Assembly: GCF_001761385.1 (NCBI RefSeq)
Contig: NZ_CP017476.1
Span: 4,763,501-4,827,500, forward strand
Length of the DNA: 64,000 bases
Direction: 5' to 3'
Source: Hydrogenophaga crassostreae
GTDB lineage: Bacteria > Pseudomonadota > Gammaproteobacteria > Burkholderiales > Burkholderiaceae_C
The position numbers and the translations under genes were made by a program. Of the stretch, positions 8,968-17,557 are shown piece after piece (positions within the stretch are counted from its first letter, which is position 1; each line of letters opens with the position of its first letter). The notes under the pieces were generated by a model. The model saw only the letters and a list, made by a program, of their open reading frames with translations. It was not told where the DNA came from and ran no database searches.

Positions 8968-9390
8968 ATGCCCGATTCACAAGAAGCCGCCCCGCCGCCG
9001 CCCCCGGCCCTGCACCGCTCGCCCACCGTGCGCGCGCTGCTCTGGGTCGCCGGCAGCGTTGCACTCGTGCTGGGCGTCATCGGCATCGTGTTACCCGGTC
9101 TGCCCACCACGCCCTTCATCCTGCTCGCAGCCGCCTGCTACGCCAAAGCTTCGCCGCGCCTGCACCAATGGCTGCTCAACCACCGCTGGTTCGGCCCCAT
9201 GCTGCGCGACTGGGAAAGCGACCACAGCCTGACCCGACGCACCAAGACCGTGGCCGTGGTCTCCATGCTGGTGATGGTGGGCTTCTCCATCTGGACGTTT
9301 CACGGGCGGCCAGCCGTGCAGCTGGTTTTGCTGGCCACCGGGGCCATCGGCGCGTTTGTCGTGCTGCGCATCCCGACCAGAAAACCATGA
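8968..9390 (+). CDS. DUF454 (YbaN-like) inner-membrane protein
   Basis: 140 aa. After a Pro-rich N-terminus, the DUF454 signature is clear: LGVIGIVLPGLPTTPFILLAA, then CYAKASPRLHQWLLNHRWFGPMLRDWE, then two more helices. The function is unknown for the family; E. coli YbaN is the reference. The stop TGA overlaps the ATG of the following PAP2 gene (ATGA), so translation is probably coupled. Confidence 0.88.
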   Translation: MPDSQEAAPPPPPALHRSPTVRALLWVAGSVALVLGVIGIVLPGLPTTPFILLAAACYAKASPRLHQWLLNHRWFGPMLRDWESDHSLTRRTKTVAVVSMLVMVGFSIWTFHGRPAVQLVLLATGAIGAFVVLRIPTRKP

Positions 9391-10046
9391 ACACAGCCTC
9401 CGACCCCTTTCGCAGCCTCTGGCGCCCGCTGCTCGTGGGCGCTTTCGTCGCGGCCATGGTGTTCGTGTTCTTGAAGCTGGGCTCGGAAGTGGTGGAAGGC
9501 GAAACACAGGGCTTTGATCAGCGCATCCTGCACTGGGCGCAAGCCCTGCGCGCCCAGCACACCGGTCTGGCAGAAATCATGCGCGATCTCACCGCCCTGG
9601 GCAGCGAAGCGGTGCTGACCCTGCTCACGGTCATCACCGTGGCTTACCTCGCGCTGTTTGGCTCCAAACGTCTGGCCGCCCTGGTGGCCGTGGCCATGAT
9701 CTCGGGCACCACGCTGGTCAATGTGTTCAAAGACCTGTTCGGTCGCGCCCGCCCCGATCTCGCCTTTGCCGAACTCTCGGCCTCGGGCCTGAGCTTTCCC
9801 AGCGGCCACACCACCATGTCAGCCGTCGCTTTTCTCACCATGGGCGCCCTGATCGCCGCCACCCGCAGGTGCCCCCAGGAGCGCTTCTATATCTTGCTGG
9901 TCGCGGGCCTGCTCACGCTGCTGGTGGGTTTTAGCCGCATCGCCCTGGGCGTGCACTGGACCACCGACGTCATCGGTGGCTGGGCATTTGGCTCGGCCTG
10001 GGCGGTGGTGTGGCTGCAGGTGGCTCGGACGTTTGTGAAACGGTGA
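9387..10046 (+). CDS. PAP2-family membrane phosphatase
   Basis: 219 aa, about six transmembrane segments, with the three conserved phosphatase motifs: K-x6-RP (KDLFGRARPDL), PSGH (SFPSGHTTM) and SR-x5-H-x3-D (SRIALGVHWTTD). Proteins like this dephosphorylate lipid pyro- or monophosphates such as undecaprenyl pyrophosphate or phosphatidylglycerophosphate at the membrane. Substrate not determinable. Last gene of the SirB2-DUF454-PAP2 run. Beyond it base composition drops and gene order breaks. Confidence 0.9.
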   Translation: MNTASDPFRSLWRPLLVGAFVAAMVFVFLKLGSEVVEGETQGFDQRILHWAQALRAQHTGLAEIMRDLTALGSEAVLTLLTVITVAYLALFGSKRLAALVAVAMISGTTLVNVFKDLFGRARPDLAFAELSASGLSFPSGHTTMSAVAFLTMGALIAATRRCPQERFYILLVAGLLTLLVGFSRIALGVHWTTDVIGGWAFGSAWAVVWLQVARTFVKR

Positions 10047-10273
10047 TCGACCGACACGGCGATTCGGAGTGCTGGTGTTCAAGTTCGAGACGGTGGAATG
10101 CAATGTTGTTACGCGCCTCTCCAACGACCTCCGAAATTCGGATCACTACTTCCTGCTTTTCCCGGCCCCAAACGGGACCACTCCTTGCGCTGGCCTAGCC
10201 CTTGCGTCGAAATGAGGGAGGCTACCCTGAACTATCACTACCTACTGCACAGCCGCGCCGGCGGAGTTACTTG

Positions 10274-10867
10274 TTAGTGGTCAAAGCCAAAGAACTTTTC
10301 CCAGACTTGCTCGACATATTCTGAATAAAACTTGATGCCGAGTTCAGCTAGTAGGCTTGGATGTGGCGCGGGGATGGCTTGGCCTAGATGGGAAGTTGGT
10401 GGATTGAACCACTCTCCATGGTTCTTTACAGGCACCGCGATCGGGTGAGGCGGCGTATCCTCAACAATCATGGGGTCACCTTCGTAGTGAACGACCTCAC
10501 CATTACGAATCTCCATATTCTTTATGTAGCCGCCACGCGAATTCAAAAACTTGTAGCCACGCGATCCGGGCTGGAGTTTGGTGACGTCCTGAACCGAATG
10601 ATTATCCGCATCACGTGCTTGCTTCAAATACCTGAGCAGCATGTCCTTCTTGCGAAGTTTGCGGAACTGTCCTTGCCAAGGCTCGAATTGTGCGCGTACA
10701 GGTTGACAACACCGCTCGGTCTTTTGCCAAGCCTTCTCCAGGTGATTCAAACATGTTCGCCACTCCATTTCAAATTCATCCAGCGACTTGGCTTCACGCA
10801 TGTCAGCAAGGGCTTTCGCCGCTGCAGCAACTTCCTGACGTGGTTGCTTGAGTGGATCCCCTGCCAT
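10274..10867 (-). CDS. Orphan protein of unknown function in a low-G+C islet
   Basis: 197 aa, no signal peptide or membrane segment and no recognised domain. The first half is helical and charged (KALADMREAKSLDEFEMEW, KKDMLLRYLKQARDADNHS), the second half Pro- and His-rich (DTPPHPIAVPVKNHGEWFN). The pattern resembles small cytoplasmic accessory proteins from genomic islands. Codon third positions are markedly richer in A/T than in neighbouring genes, which supports recent acquisition. It stands alone between the PAP2 gene and pgk. Confidence 0.65.
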   Translation of the reverse strand: MAGDPLKQPRQEVAAAAKALADMREAKSLDEFEMEWRTCLNHLEKAWQKTERCCQPVRAQFEPWQGQFRKLRKKDMLLRYLKQARDADNHSVQDVTKLQPGSRGYKFLNSRGGYIKNMEIRNGEVVHYEGDPMIVEDTPPHPIAVPVKNHGEWFNPPTSHLGQAIPAPHPSLLAELGIKFYSEYVEQVWEKFFGFDH

Positions 10868-11053
10868 TCCCTGATCTCCAATTTTGATGTAGTTCGTATC
10901 TCACCGAACTCTCACAAAGGACACGATTCGCATGTGTTCGGCTACTTCAATAAGTTGCTTGCCTTCAAGCGGTTTCCGGGTCGCACCGTTTGCCTAGTGA
11001 GACATCAAAATCGGCAAAGGCAAGGGAATTTTCGTCCCCCGCCAATCGCTGAA

Positions 11054-12256
11054 TCAACCCTTCGCCCGCCGAGCCAGCACCTCAAACGCCGGCAAGGTCT
11101 TGCCTTCCAGCACCTCCAGGAAAGCGCCGCCGCCGGTGGAGATGTAGCCCACGTCTTTTTCGATGCCGTACTTGGCAATCGCGGCCAGGGTGTCGCCACC
11201 GCCAGCGATGCTGAAGGCGCTGCTCTCGGCGATCGCTTTGGCGATTGCTTTGGTACCGTTTTCAAACGCCTCGAACTCGAACACGCCCACCGGGCCGTTC
11301 CAGACGATGGTGCCGGCCTGCTTCAGCTGGGCTGCGAGAGTGGCTGCGGTCTCCGGGCCGATGTCCAGAATCAGGTCATCGTCTTCCACCTCGGTGGCCT
11401 TCTTGACGGTGGCCTTCGCCGTGGGGCTGAACTCTTTGGCGCACACCACGTCGGTCGGGATCGGCACGGCCGCGCCACGCGCCTGCATGGCGTCGATCAC
11501 GGCTTTGGCTTCGCCGATCAGGTCGGGCTCGGCCAGGCTTTTGCCGATCTTCAAACCAGCGGCGAGCATGAAGGTGTTGGCGATGCCGCCGCCGACGATC
11601 AGGCCGTCCACATTCTTGGCCAGGGCCTGCAGGATGGTGAGCTTGGTGCTGACCTTGCTGCCGGCCACGATGGCAATCAGCGGGCGCTTCGGATTCGCCA
11701 GGGCTTTGCCGATGGCGTCCATCTCGGCCGCCAGCAAGGGGCCTGCACAGGCGATGGGCGCGGTCTCGGCGATGCCATAGGTCGTGCCTTCGGCGCGGTG
11801 CGAGGTGCCAAAGGCATCGTGCACAAAGATGTCGCACAAGCCGCCGAGCTTCCTGGCCAGTTCGGGCGCGTTCTTTTTCTCGCCCTTGTTCAGACGGCAG
11901 TTTTCCAGCATCACCACTTCACCGGGCGCCACCGAGAACTCGCCATCGACCCAGTCGGCGATCACGCGGATGTTGCGGTCCATCAGCTGGCCCATCCGGG
12001 CGGCCACAGGGGTCAGGGAATCGGCGGGCTTGAATTCGCCTTCGGTGGGGCGGCCCAGGTGCGAGGTCACCATGACGGCAGCGCCGGCGTCCAGCGCCAT
12101 TTGTATGGCCGGGATGCTGGCGCGGATGCGGGTGTCTTCGGTGATCTTGCCGGCGTCGTCTTGCGGCACGTTGAGGTCGGCGCGAATGAAAACGCGTTTG
12201 CCAGCGGCTTGGCCGTTGGCACAGAGGTCGGAGAATCGGATGAATGACATGGACAT
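11054..12256 (-). CDS. pgk: Phosphoglycerate kinase
   Basis: 400 aa, full length for bacterial Pgk. It converts 1,3-bisphosphoglycerate and ADP to 3-phosphoglycerate and ATP, in glycolysis and the Calvin cycle. Visible motifs: RVFIRADLNVPQDD and RIRASIPAI at the N-terminus, SHLGRPTEGEF, LLENCRLNKGEK, the hinge and nucleotide-binding region AGSKVSTKLTIL, and GGGDTLAAI/GGGAFLEVLEG at the C-terminus. I start at the ATG at 12256 (MSMSFIRFSDL). The long upstream extension in the same frame is non-coding. No other glycolytic gene is adjacent. Confidence 0.97.
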   Translation of the reverse strand: MSMSFIRFSDLCANGQAAGKRVFIRADLNVPQDDAGKITEDTRIRASIPAIQMALDAGAAVMVTSHLGRPTEGEFKPADSLTPVAARMGQLMDRNIRVIADWVDGEFSVAPGEVVMLENCRLNKGEKKNAPELARKLGGLCDIFVHDAFGTSHRAEGTTYGIAETAPIACAGPLLAAEMDAIGKALANPKRPLIAIVAGSKVSTKLTILQALAKNVDGLIVGGGIANTFMLAAGLKIGKSLAEPDLIGEAKAVIDAMQARGAAVPIPTDVVCAKEFSPTAKATVKKATEVEDDDLILDIGPETAATLAAQLKQAGTIVWNGPVGVFEFEAFENGTKAIAKAIAESSAFSIAGGGDTLAAIAKYGIEKDVGYISTGGGAFLEVLEGKTLPAFEVLARRAKG

Positions 12257-12409
12257 GGGGGAACCCGGGTCGGTTGAAAGGGGGAAATCCCGGACATTGT
12301 AGGAAATGGCGCCAGGCGCCCGGAAGGCAGCTGACTCCAAGTGTGATTTAAGGCGCCGTTCAGGTGGTTGACGCAACCTCAAGCGCTGCACCACCACCGG
12401 CGAATCACC

Positions 12410-12823
12410 GTGACAAGGCAACCCCTGCAACAACCCCGCTACCCGTTCACACACCGCATCCGGACCCTGGCCGCGGCTTCGATGGCATTGATCGGCATCG
12501 GCTCTGGCCATGCCCTGGCCAGTGAGCCCAAAGACCGGGTGATCTGCACCGATGCCCCGCAATCCACCTGGATGTCGGAAGCACAAGCGCGCAAGCGTTT
12601 CCAGGCAGACACATACTTGTTGGTGACCTTCAAGTTATCGAGCGAAAGGTGCCACGAGTTTTACGCGGTCGAACATGGCGGCTCGGCGATCGAGGCCTAT
12701 GTGCATCCGGTCACGGGTGAAGTGGTGCGCTTGACCCGCATTCCGCTGCCCGGCAAAGCGACCCTCCCGGAGAAGACTATGGACGCCCAGCCCAAAGCCG
12801 CGGCACCCCTCAGAACGCCATGA
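12410..12823 (+). CDS. Exported PepSY-domain protein
   Basis: 137 aa from a GTG at 12410. A TTG at 12368 would add 14 residues of poor leader. A signal peptide (RTLAAASMALIGIGSGHALA) precedes a single PepSY-like unit of about 65 residues: WMSEAQARKRFQAD, then a strand-rich part with HEFYAVEHGG and the closing AYVHPVTGEVVRLTRIPLP. PepSY modules occur in periplasmic regulators and protease inhibitors; the partner here is unknown. It ends 28 bp before the convergent end of the P-type ATPase gene. Two Cys in the mature part may form a disulfide. Confidence 0.75.
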   Translation: MTRQPLQQPRYPFTHRIRTLAAASMALIGIGSGHALASEPKDRVICTDAPQSTWMSEAQARKRFQADTYLLVTFKLSSERCHEFYAVEHGGSAIEAYVHPVTGEVVRLTRIPLPGKATLPEKTMDAQPKAAAPLRTP

Positions 12824-12851
12824 AAGCGCTCTGGCGAACCCGCCCCACCAA

Positions 12852-15365
12852 CTACCTTGATCGACCCCCCGCCTGCAAGCGCCCCACCAGCCATTTGCTG
12901 CCTTGAAAGGGCAGCAGCAGGCTCCCGCCGACCGCCAACGTCAACAGCCATTGCGTCAGGGCCAGCGGCTCGAATCCAAACGGCGCGGACAGCAAGGGCA
13001 GGCTGGTGATCGCCAGCAAGGCGAGCAAAGTGGCACCCAGCACCCAGCCACTGACGGCCGTCAGCCCAACCCACAAAACGCGCCAGCCCTGACGGCTGGA
13101 GCGGCTGGGCAGGATCAGCACCGCGTTGCCCAGCACCAGCACCGCGAAAGCCACCGCGCTCGCCTGACTGGCGGCCACGCCCTGGTCCAGCAGCCCGGCA
13201 TACAGCCCGACCACCGCTGCCGTCACCAGCCCGCCCTGCAACAGGCTGAGGGCCACATGGGCAACCGACAACAAGGGCTCTGCGGTGCTGCGCGGCGGGC
13301 GCTCCATCAGATCGGCGTCGCCTTCCTCAGCCTCGAACACCAGCGAACACGCGGGGTCGATCACCAGCTCCAGAAAGGCGATGTGCAACGGCGCCAGCAC
13401 CAGCGGCAAGCCAAAGAGCACGGGCAACAGCGCCAGCCCGATGATGGGCACGTGCACCGCCAGCGTGTAGACCATGGCCTGGCGCAGGTTGGCGAAGGTG
13501 CGCCGGCCGCGGTGAATAGCCTGCACGATGGACGAAAAGTCGTCTTGCAACAGCACCAGCGAGGCCGCTTCGCGCGCCACATCGGTGCCGCGCTGGCCCA
13601 TGGCGATACCGATGTGGGCGGTCTTGAGCGCGGGCGCATCATTCACGCCGTCACCCGTCATGGCCACCACCTCACCCTGCGCTTTCAAGGCCTCCACGAG
13701 CGCCAGCTTTTGCTGCGGTTTGACGCGCGCAAAGATGTTGACGGCGGCCACGCGCCGCGCCAGCGTGGCCGCGTCCATGGCGGCGATGTCGTCGCCGGTC
13801 GCGACGCCATCGCTCTCGATGCCAGCCTGCCGGGCAATGGCGGCGGCGGTGCGCGGATGGTCCCCGGTGATCATCACCACGCGGATGCCGGCACGCCGGC
13901 ATTGCGCCACGACCTCGGGCACTTCGGGCCGCAGCGGATCGGCCAGGCCCACCAGCCCGACCCACTCAAAATCGAAATCGTGCTGAATCTCGGGCCAATC
14001 GCGCTCAGCGCGGTGCCGCGCCTTGGCCACGCCGAGCACCCGCAAGCCGCGGTCGGCCATGGCAGCGGCCTGCGCGGCCACTTGTTCGCGCTGGGCATCC
14101 GGCAAATGGCAGAGATCGGCCACCGCCTCGGGCGCGCCCTTGGCGGCGACCACATCCTGGGCCTTGCCACTGTCGCGCCAGAGATGGCTCATGGCCAGCA
14201 ACTCGGGCGAGAGTTCGTACTCGCGCGCCAGCGTCCATTGGGGGTGCAGGTGCTCGGTGTTTTCCAGTTGCGTGCCCGCCAGACGGTGAAAGGCTTTCTC
14301 CATCGGGTCATGCGGCTCGATTTCGCTGGCCAGCACGGCGTATTCGATCAGTTCATGAAAGGGCTCCGGCAGGCTGTCGGGCGACAACGCCTGGGTGTCA
14401 AGCGTCTGCCCGGCCGCGCTGAGCGCCGCCACGGCCATGCGGTTTTGCGTCAGGGTGCCGGTCTTGTCGACGCACAGCACCGAGGTCTGCCCCAGGGTTT
14501 CGATCGCGTTGAGGCGCCGCGTCAGCACCTGTTGCACGGCCATGCGGCGCGCGGCCAGCGCCAGGAAGACGATCATGATCACCGGCAACTCCTGCGGCAA
14601 GATGCCCATGGCCAGGGTGATGCCCGCCAGCACCGCCTCCAGCCAGCCCCCGCGCAGCAACCAGAACAGCCCGGACAGCAGCACGCACAGCGCCACGCCG
14701 ATCACCACCAGTCGGCGCGTGAGCCGCGCCATTTCTTCGCGCAGCGGCGAGGCTTGCAAACCAATCGTCTGCAGCGATTGGCCGATACGCCCGAGCTCGG
14801 TGTGGCGCCCGATGGCTGTCACGCGCACCATGCCTTGACCACTGACCACCATGGTGCCGGCAAACACCTGGCCCGCCGGCAGTTGCTTGGGCACCGCCTC
14901 GGACTCGCCGGTCAGCATCGATTCATCGGTCGCGAGTTCGTGCGCCTGCAGCAACAAGCCATCGGCCGGTACGCGGTCGCCCTCGGCCAGCAGCAACACA
15001 TCCCCGCGCACCACCTCGCGCCCCGGGATGCGCAGCGTTTCGCCACCGCGCAGAACCAGCGCGCGCGGGCTGGAGAGATCGCGCAGGGCTTCCAGGGCGT
15101 TGTCGGTGCGGCGCTCCTGCAAGACGGTGATGGCCATGATGATGACCACAAAGCCCAGCAAAATCATGGCCTCATGGGCGTCACCCATGGCGAGGTAGAT
15201 CGACCCCGCGCCCATCAGCAGCAGGAACATGGGCTCGCGCACCACATCCCCGGCCATGTTGAGCACCGTGCGGCGCTGGCTCACGCCCAGCTCGTTCGGC
15301 CCTTCGTCTCGCAGGCGCTGCGCGGCGATGGCGGGGTCCAGTCCGGCCGGGGCATCCGGGTTCAT
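12852..15365 (-). CDS. Cation-translocating P-type ATPase
   Basis: 837 aa with the full P-type layout: N-terminal cation-ATPase domain (AQRLRDEGPNELGVSQRRT), actuator motif TGESEAV, phosphorylation motif DKTGTLTQNRM, nucleotide domain with KGAPEAV, hinge TGDGVNDAPALK, and C-terminal membrane helices. The M4 motif reads ILPQELPV instead of the PEGLP of SERCA-like calcium pumps, and M6 reads LELVIDPACSLVFEAE. This points to a P2-like bacterial subgroup with uncertain ion (Ca2+, Mn2+ or Mg2+). No heavy-metal-binding domain or CPx motif is present, so a copper or zinc P1B pump is excluded. No regulator adjoins it. Confidence 0.92.
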   Translation of the reverse strand: MNPDAPAGLDPAIAAQRLRDEGPNELGVSQRRTVLNMAGDVVREPMFLLLMGAGSIYLAMGDAHEAMILLGFVVIIMAITVLQERRTDNALEALRDLSSPRALVLRGGETLRIPGREVVRGDVLLLAEGDRVPADGLLLQAHELATDESMLTGESEAVPKQLPAGQVFAGTMVVSGQGMVRVTAIGRHTELGRIGQSLQTIGLQASPLREEMARLTRRLVVIGVALCVLLSGLFWLLRGGWLEAVLAGITLAMGILPQELPVIMIVFLALAARRMAVQQVLTRRLNAIETLGQTSVLCVDKTGTLTQNRMAVAALSAAGQTLDTQALSPDSLPEPFHELIEYAVLASEIEPHDPMEKAFHRLAGTQLENTEHLHPQWTLAREYELSPELLAMSHLWRDSGKAQDVVAAKGAPEAVADLCHLPDAQREQVAAQAAAMADRGLRVLGVAKARHRAERDWPEIQHDFDFEWVGLVGLADPLRPEVPEVVAQCRRAGIRVVMITGDHPRTAAAIARQAGIESDGVATGDDIAAMDAATLARRVAAVNIFARVKPQQKLALVEALKAQGEVVAMTGDGVNDAPALKTAHIGIAMGQRGTDVAREAASLVLLQDDFSSIVQAIHRGRRTFANLRQAMVYTLAVHVPIIGLALLPVLFGLPLVLAPLHIAFLELVIDPACSLVFEAEEGDADLMERPPRSTAEPLLSVAHVALSLLQGGLVTAAVVGLYAGLLDQGVAASQASAVAFAVLVLGNAVLILPSRSSRQGWRVLWVGLTAVSGWVLGATLLALLAITSLPLLSAPFGFEPLALTQWLLTLAVGGSLLLPFQGSKWLVGRLQAGGRSR

Positions 15366-15492
15366 GGGCGGGCGGTAAAGTGAGAGCGCATCCGGCGCTT
15401 ATACCGCCGCCTGAGGTGCATCGGATAGCATTTGCGTCAAATCCTTGCGCGATGGCCCTTCAATGCCCACCAGTGCCAGCGAAGGCACGACC

Positions 15493-15657
15493 TCAGATCG
15501 CGCTCATCACAAAATCCGCCTTGCCCACACCGCATTCCGGGCAGCGCCAGTCGGCGGGCACATCGGCCCAGCGAGTACCGGGCGCAATGCCCTCGTCAGG
15601 CCAGCCGGCGGCTTCGTCGTAGACGACACCGCAGACCACACACATGTAAACATTCAT
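15493..15657 (-). CDS. Rubredoxin
   Basis: Short gene of 54 residues. It starts MNVYMCVVCGVVYDEAAGW and carries the two iron-binding knuckles CxxCG (Cys6, Cys9) and CPECG (Cys39, Cys42), with conserved aromatic residues Tyr13, Trp19, Trp37 and Phe49, all typical of a one-domain rubredoxin. AGGAG lies seven bases before the ATG at 15657. Rubredoxin is a cytoplasmic one-electron carrier. It follows the cytochrome b gene by 39 bp on the same strand, so it appears to be the last gene of the SHP-DHC-cytochrome b operon. A role for it in that pathway is inference. Confidence 0.93.
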   Translation of the reverse strand: MNVYMCVVCGVVYDEAAGWPDEGIAPGTRWADVPADWRCPECGVGKADFVMSAI

Positions 15658-15696
15658 GGCTTGCTCCTGGCAAGGGATTTCAAACAGCGGAGCGCG

Positions 15697-16464
15697 TCAA
15701 TCGTCATGGTCATCACGCCCCTGATGGTCAAGGGATGCCCCGCTGAAAGCGCCTGTGGGAATCAGTCCATTGGGCGATTGTTGCCATTCCCAGGCGCCGT
15801 AGGCGAACACCGCGATCAGCAACAAGGCCGCGAGCCAGACCCTGTTTTTCTTCACCAGATCGGGGCCGGGGCCGGCCACGCGGCCCGTCAGCATCGGCAA
15901 AGCCTGGTTCTTGCGGCGCAGCAGACTCTGGCCTGCCACCAGGGCAATGTGGACCAGCACCACGAACAGGATCGCTTCGCCAAAAAATTCGTGCAGCTCG
16001 CCCAGCCAATCGCCCCCCAGCACATCGCCCCAATCGTTGAAGGTGGCGTAGCCCGTCAGCGTCAGCGGCACGACCATGGCCAGCAGCGCCACCACCGCCA
16101 GCGCCATCACCAGGTTTTGCCCCTGGCGCCAATTGATGGCCGATATCGCCCTGGCGTTCCTGAAAGAGGCCAGCCAGGCGGGCGCACCGGCGAGCTTGCG
16201 CCACAACAGGCCCAGGCCAGACTGGCGCGGACCCAAAAGACCGTAGAGCACGCGGAACGCCAGCAGGCCGGCCATGGTGTAGCCCAGCGTCACATGCAGC
16301 ATGCGCCAGCGCTCGCCGTCGGCGGTGAGGTAGGCGCCGAGAAAGCTCAGGGCAAAGAGCCAGTGGAACATGCGTGTGGGCGCGTCGGTGACCAGGCGGC
16401 TGGGGGCGCTGGGCGTGCGGGAGACGACGTCAGCGCTGGCGGCGAGGGAGGGGTGGGCTTGCAT
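15697..16464 (-). CDS. Cytochrome b561-type membrane subunit of the SHP/DHC system
   Basis: 255 aa with five or so hydrophobic segments and membrane-embedded His residues typical of the cytochrome b561/Ni-Fe hydrogenase b-type family: TRMFHWLFALSFLGAYLTADGE, LHVTLGYTMAGLLAFRVLYG, LHEFFGEAILFVVLVHIALV. It would move electrons from the quinol pool to periplasmic c-type cytochromes. It lies 17 bp after the diheme cytochrome c gene and precedes the rubredoxin gene. In other bacteria the SHP and DHC cytochromes are also encoded beside such a b-type cytochrome, which supports the assignment. Confidence 0.9.
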   Translation of the reverse strand: MQAHPSLAASADVVSRTPSAPSRLVTDAPTRMFHWLFALSFLGAYLTADGERWRMLHVTLGYTMAGLLAFRVLYGLLGPRQSGLGLLWRKLAGAPAWLASFRNARAISAINWRQGQNLVMALAVVALLAMVVPLTLTGYATFNDWGDVLGGDWLGELHEFFGEAILFVVLVHIALVAGQSLLRRKNQALPMLTGRVAGPGPDLVKKNRVWLAALLLIAVFAYGAWEWQQSPNGLIPTGAFSGASLDHQGRDDHDD

Positions 16465-16481
16465 GCAAGTGTCTCCTGGTA

Positions 16482-17018
16482 TCAGTCCATGAAGGCCAGG
16501 CGAAAGCGCAGCGGCAGCCCGGCGGGGAACTGGAGGTTGTCGTCATCGAAACGGCCTTTGTCGGCCCCGGTGTGGCAGGCGGCGCAGTTGGCCGCGCTCT
16601 TGACGCTGGCCAGTTTCCAGACCGCCGGATCGTCGACCTTGCGGTGCTTGCGTTCGAACCAGGCCGAGCGCGTGATGCGGTCTTGCGGGGGCTCTTCGGC
16701 CACGCGCTTGTAGGTGCCGGCGTTGGCCTGCAGCCAGCCGCTGAGCGCTTTCACGGTGGCGGGGTCGAGCGAGGCATCGGAGCCGTAGTGTTGGTCCAGA
16801 CCAGACATGATGCGGGCCCAGGAGCGTGCTGGCAGCAAGCCCGGCGCGTAGCCGGTGTGGCAGGCGGCGCACTCGGCGGTGTAGGCCGGCGGAATGCTGG
16901 ACGGCATCATGCGCCCGCCATCGGCGTGGGCGGCACCCATCGCGAACAGGCTGAGGGCAAAGGCACAGGCACGGGCGTTCCGGCGCAAAGCGGTCGGGTT
17001 GTTGGGCAAGGTGTTCAT
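16482..17018 (-). CDS. Diheme cytochrome c (DHC), redox partner of SHP
   Basis: 178 aa from the ATG at 17018. The frame continues upstream but overlaps the SHP gene. A signal peptide (CAFALSLFAMGAAHA) is followed by two CAACH haem-binding motifs (residues 50-54 and 145-149), placing one haem near each end, as in the DHC family. SSIPPAYTAECAACHTGYAP and SWARIMSGLDQHYG are characteristic. It is periplasmic and, in the known system, delivers electrons to SHP. The spacing is 47 bp to SHP and 17 bp to the cytochrome b gene. Confidence 0.93.
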   Translation of the reverse strand: MNTLPNNPTALRRNARACAFALSLFAMGAAHADGGRMMPSSIPPAYTAECAACHTGYAPGLLPARSWARIMSGLDQHYGSDASLDPATVKALSGWLQANAGTYKRVAEEPPQDRITRSAWFERKHRKVDDPAVWKLASVKSAANCAACHTGADKGRFDDDNLQFPAGLPLRFRLAFMD

Positions 17019-17065
17019 GGTGGTTTCCGGATGAAGCGTTGGGAGGCGCGTGAGACCCGAAGGCC

Positions 17066-17506
17066 TTACTTCAGACTGTTCAGATAGGCCAGCACATCGG
17101 CCTTCTCGCCGGCGCTGCATTCGCGGCTGAGCACGTCGTTGCAATTGCGGCGAAACCATTTGTCGACCTTGGCGGTGTCGGTGAAAGCCTTGGGGTTGAA
17201 AGCGGGCGCCAAAGGGGAAATGGATTTGCCGGTGTTGGCGTGTTTGCCCTGAGCGGTGGGCGGCGTGCCGTGGCAGGAGGCGCAAGACCATTCGGCGCCA
17301 TGCCGGGTGTTGAAGAAGGTTTGGCCGCGCTGGGCATTGCCGGGGCTGCCCGCCTGCGTGCTCCAGTGCTGGAGTTGGGCGGCGGGCGAGGTATCAGCGG
17401 CGAGCGCGGTGGCGGGCCATTGCGCAGCGATCAGCAGGGCCAGCGCAAGGCCGGCAACACAAGGGGGTTTCTTGCGGGGGTTCATGGAGAGGGACTTTCT
17501 GAACAT
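17066..17506 (-). CDS. shp: SHP-type (DUF1924) oxygen-binding cytochrome c
   Basis: 146 aa (or 139 from an in-frame ATG at 17485). A signal peptide ends at ATALA. A single CASCH haem motif (75-79) is followed by the DUF1924 core ending RRNCNDVLSREC. In Rhodobacter sphaeroides haem protein (SHP) the sixth haem ligand is an asparagine that leaves on reduction to open a site for O2, NO or hydroxylamine, and a distal disulfide lies nearby. Here an Asn (121 or 123) sits beside Cys122, with Cys130 available as its partner, matching that signature. It is the first gene of the operon with DHC, cytochrome b and rubredoxin, 51 bp after a Crp-like regulator. Confidence 0.92.
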   Translation of the reverse strand: MFRKSLSMNPRKKPPCVAGLALALLIAAQWPATALAADTSPAAQLQHWSTQAGSPGNAQRGQTFFNTRHGAEWSCASCHGTPPTAQGKHANTGKSISPLAPAFNPKAFTDTAKVDKWFRRNCNDVLSRECSAGEKADVLAYLNSLK

Positions 17507-17557
17507 GGGGGCTTGGGGTTGGTGAGGGGTTGGTTGGGCAAGGCCGTCATCGCACCC

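Noticed and set aside
10388..12247. 619-aa plus-strand frame spanning the orphan gene, its gap and pgk
   Set aside because: It crosses a compositional boundary and lies antisense to pgk; nothing in it resembles a protein family.
12903..15383. 826-aa open frame opposite the P-type ATPase gene
   Set aside because: Antisense shadow. The minus-strand protein carries DKTGTLTQNRM and TGDGVNDAPALK, and the plus-strand translation has no recognisable fold.
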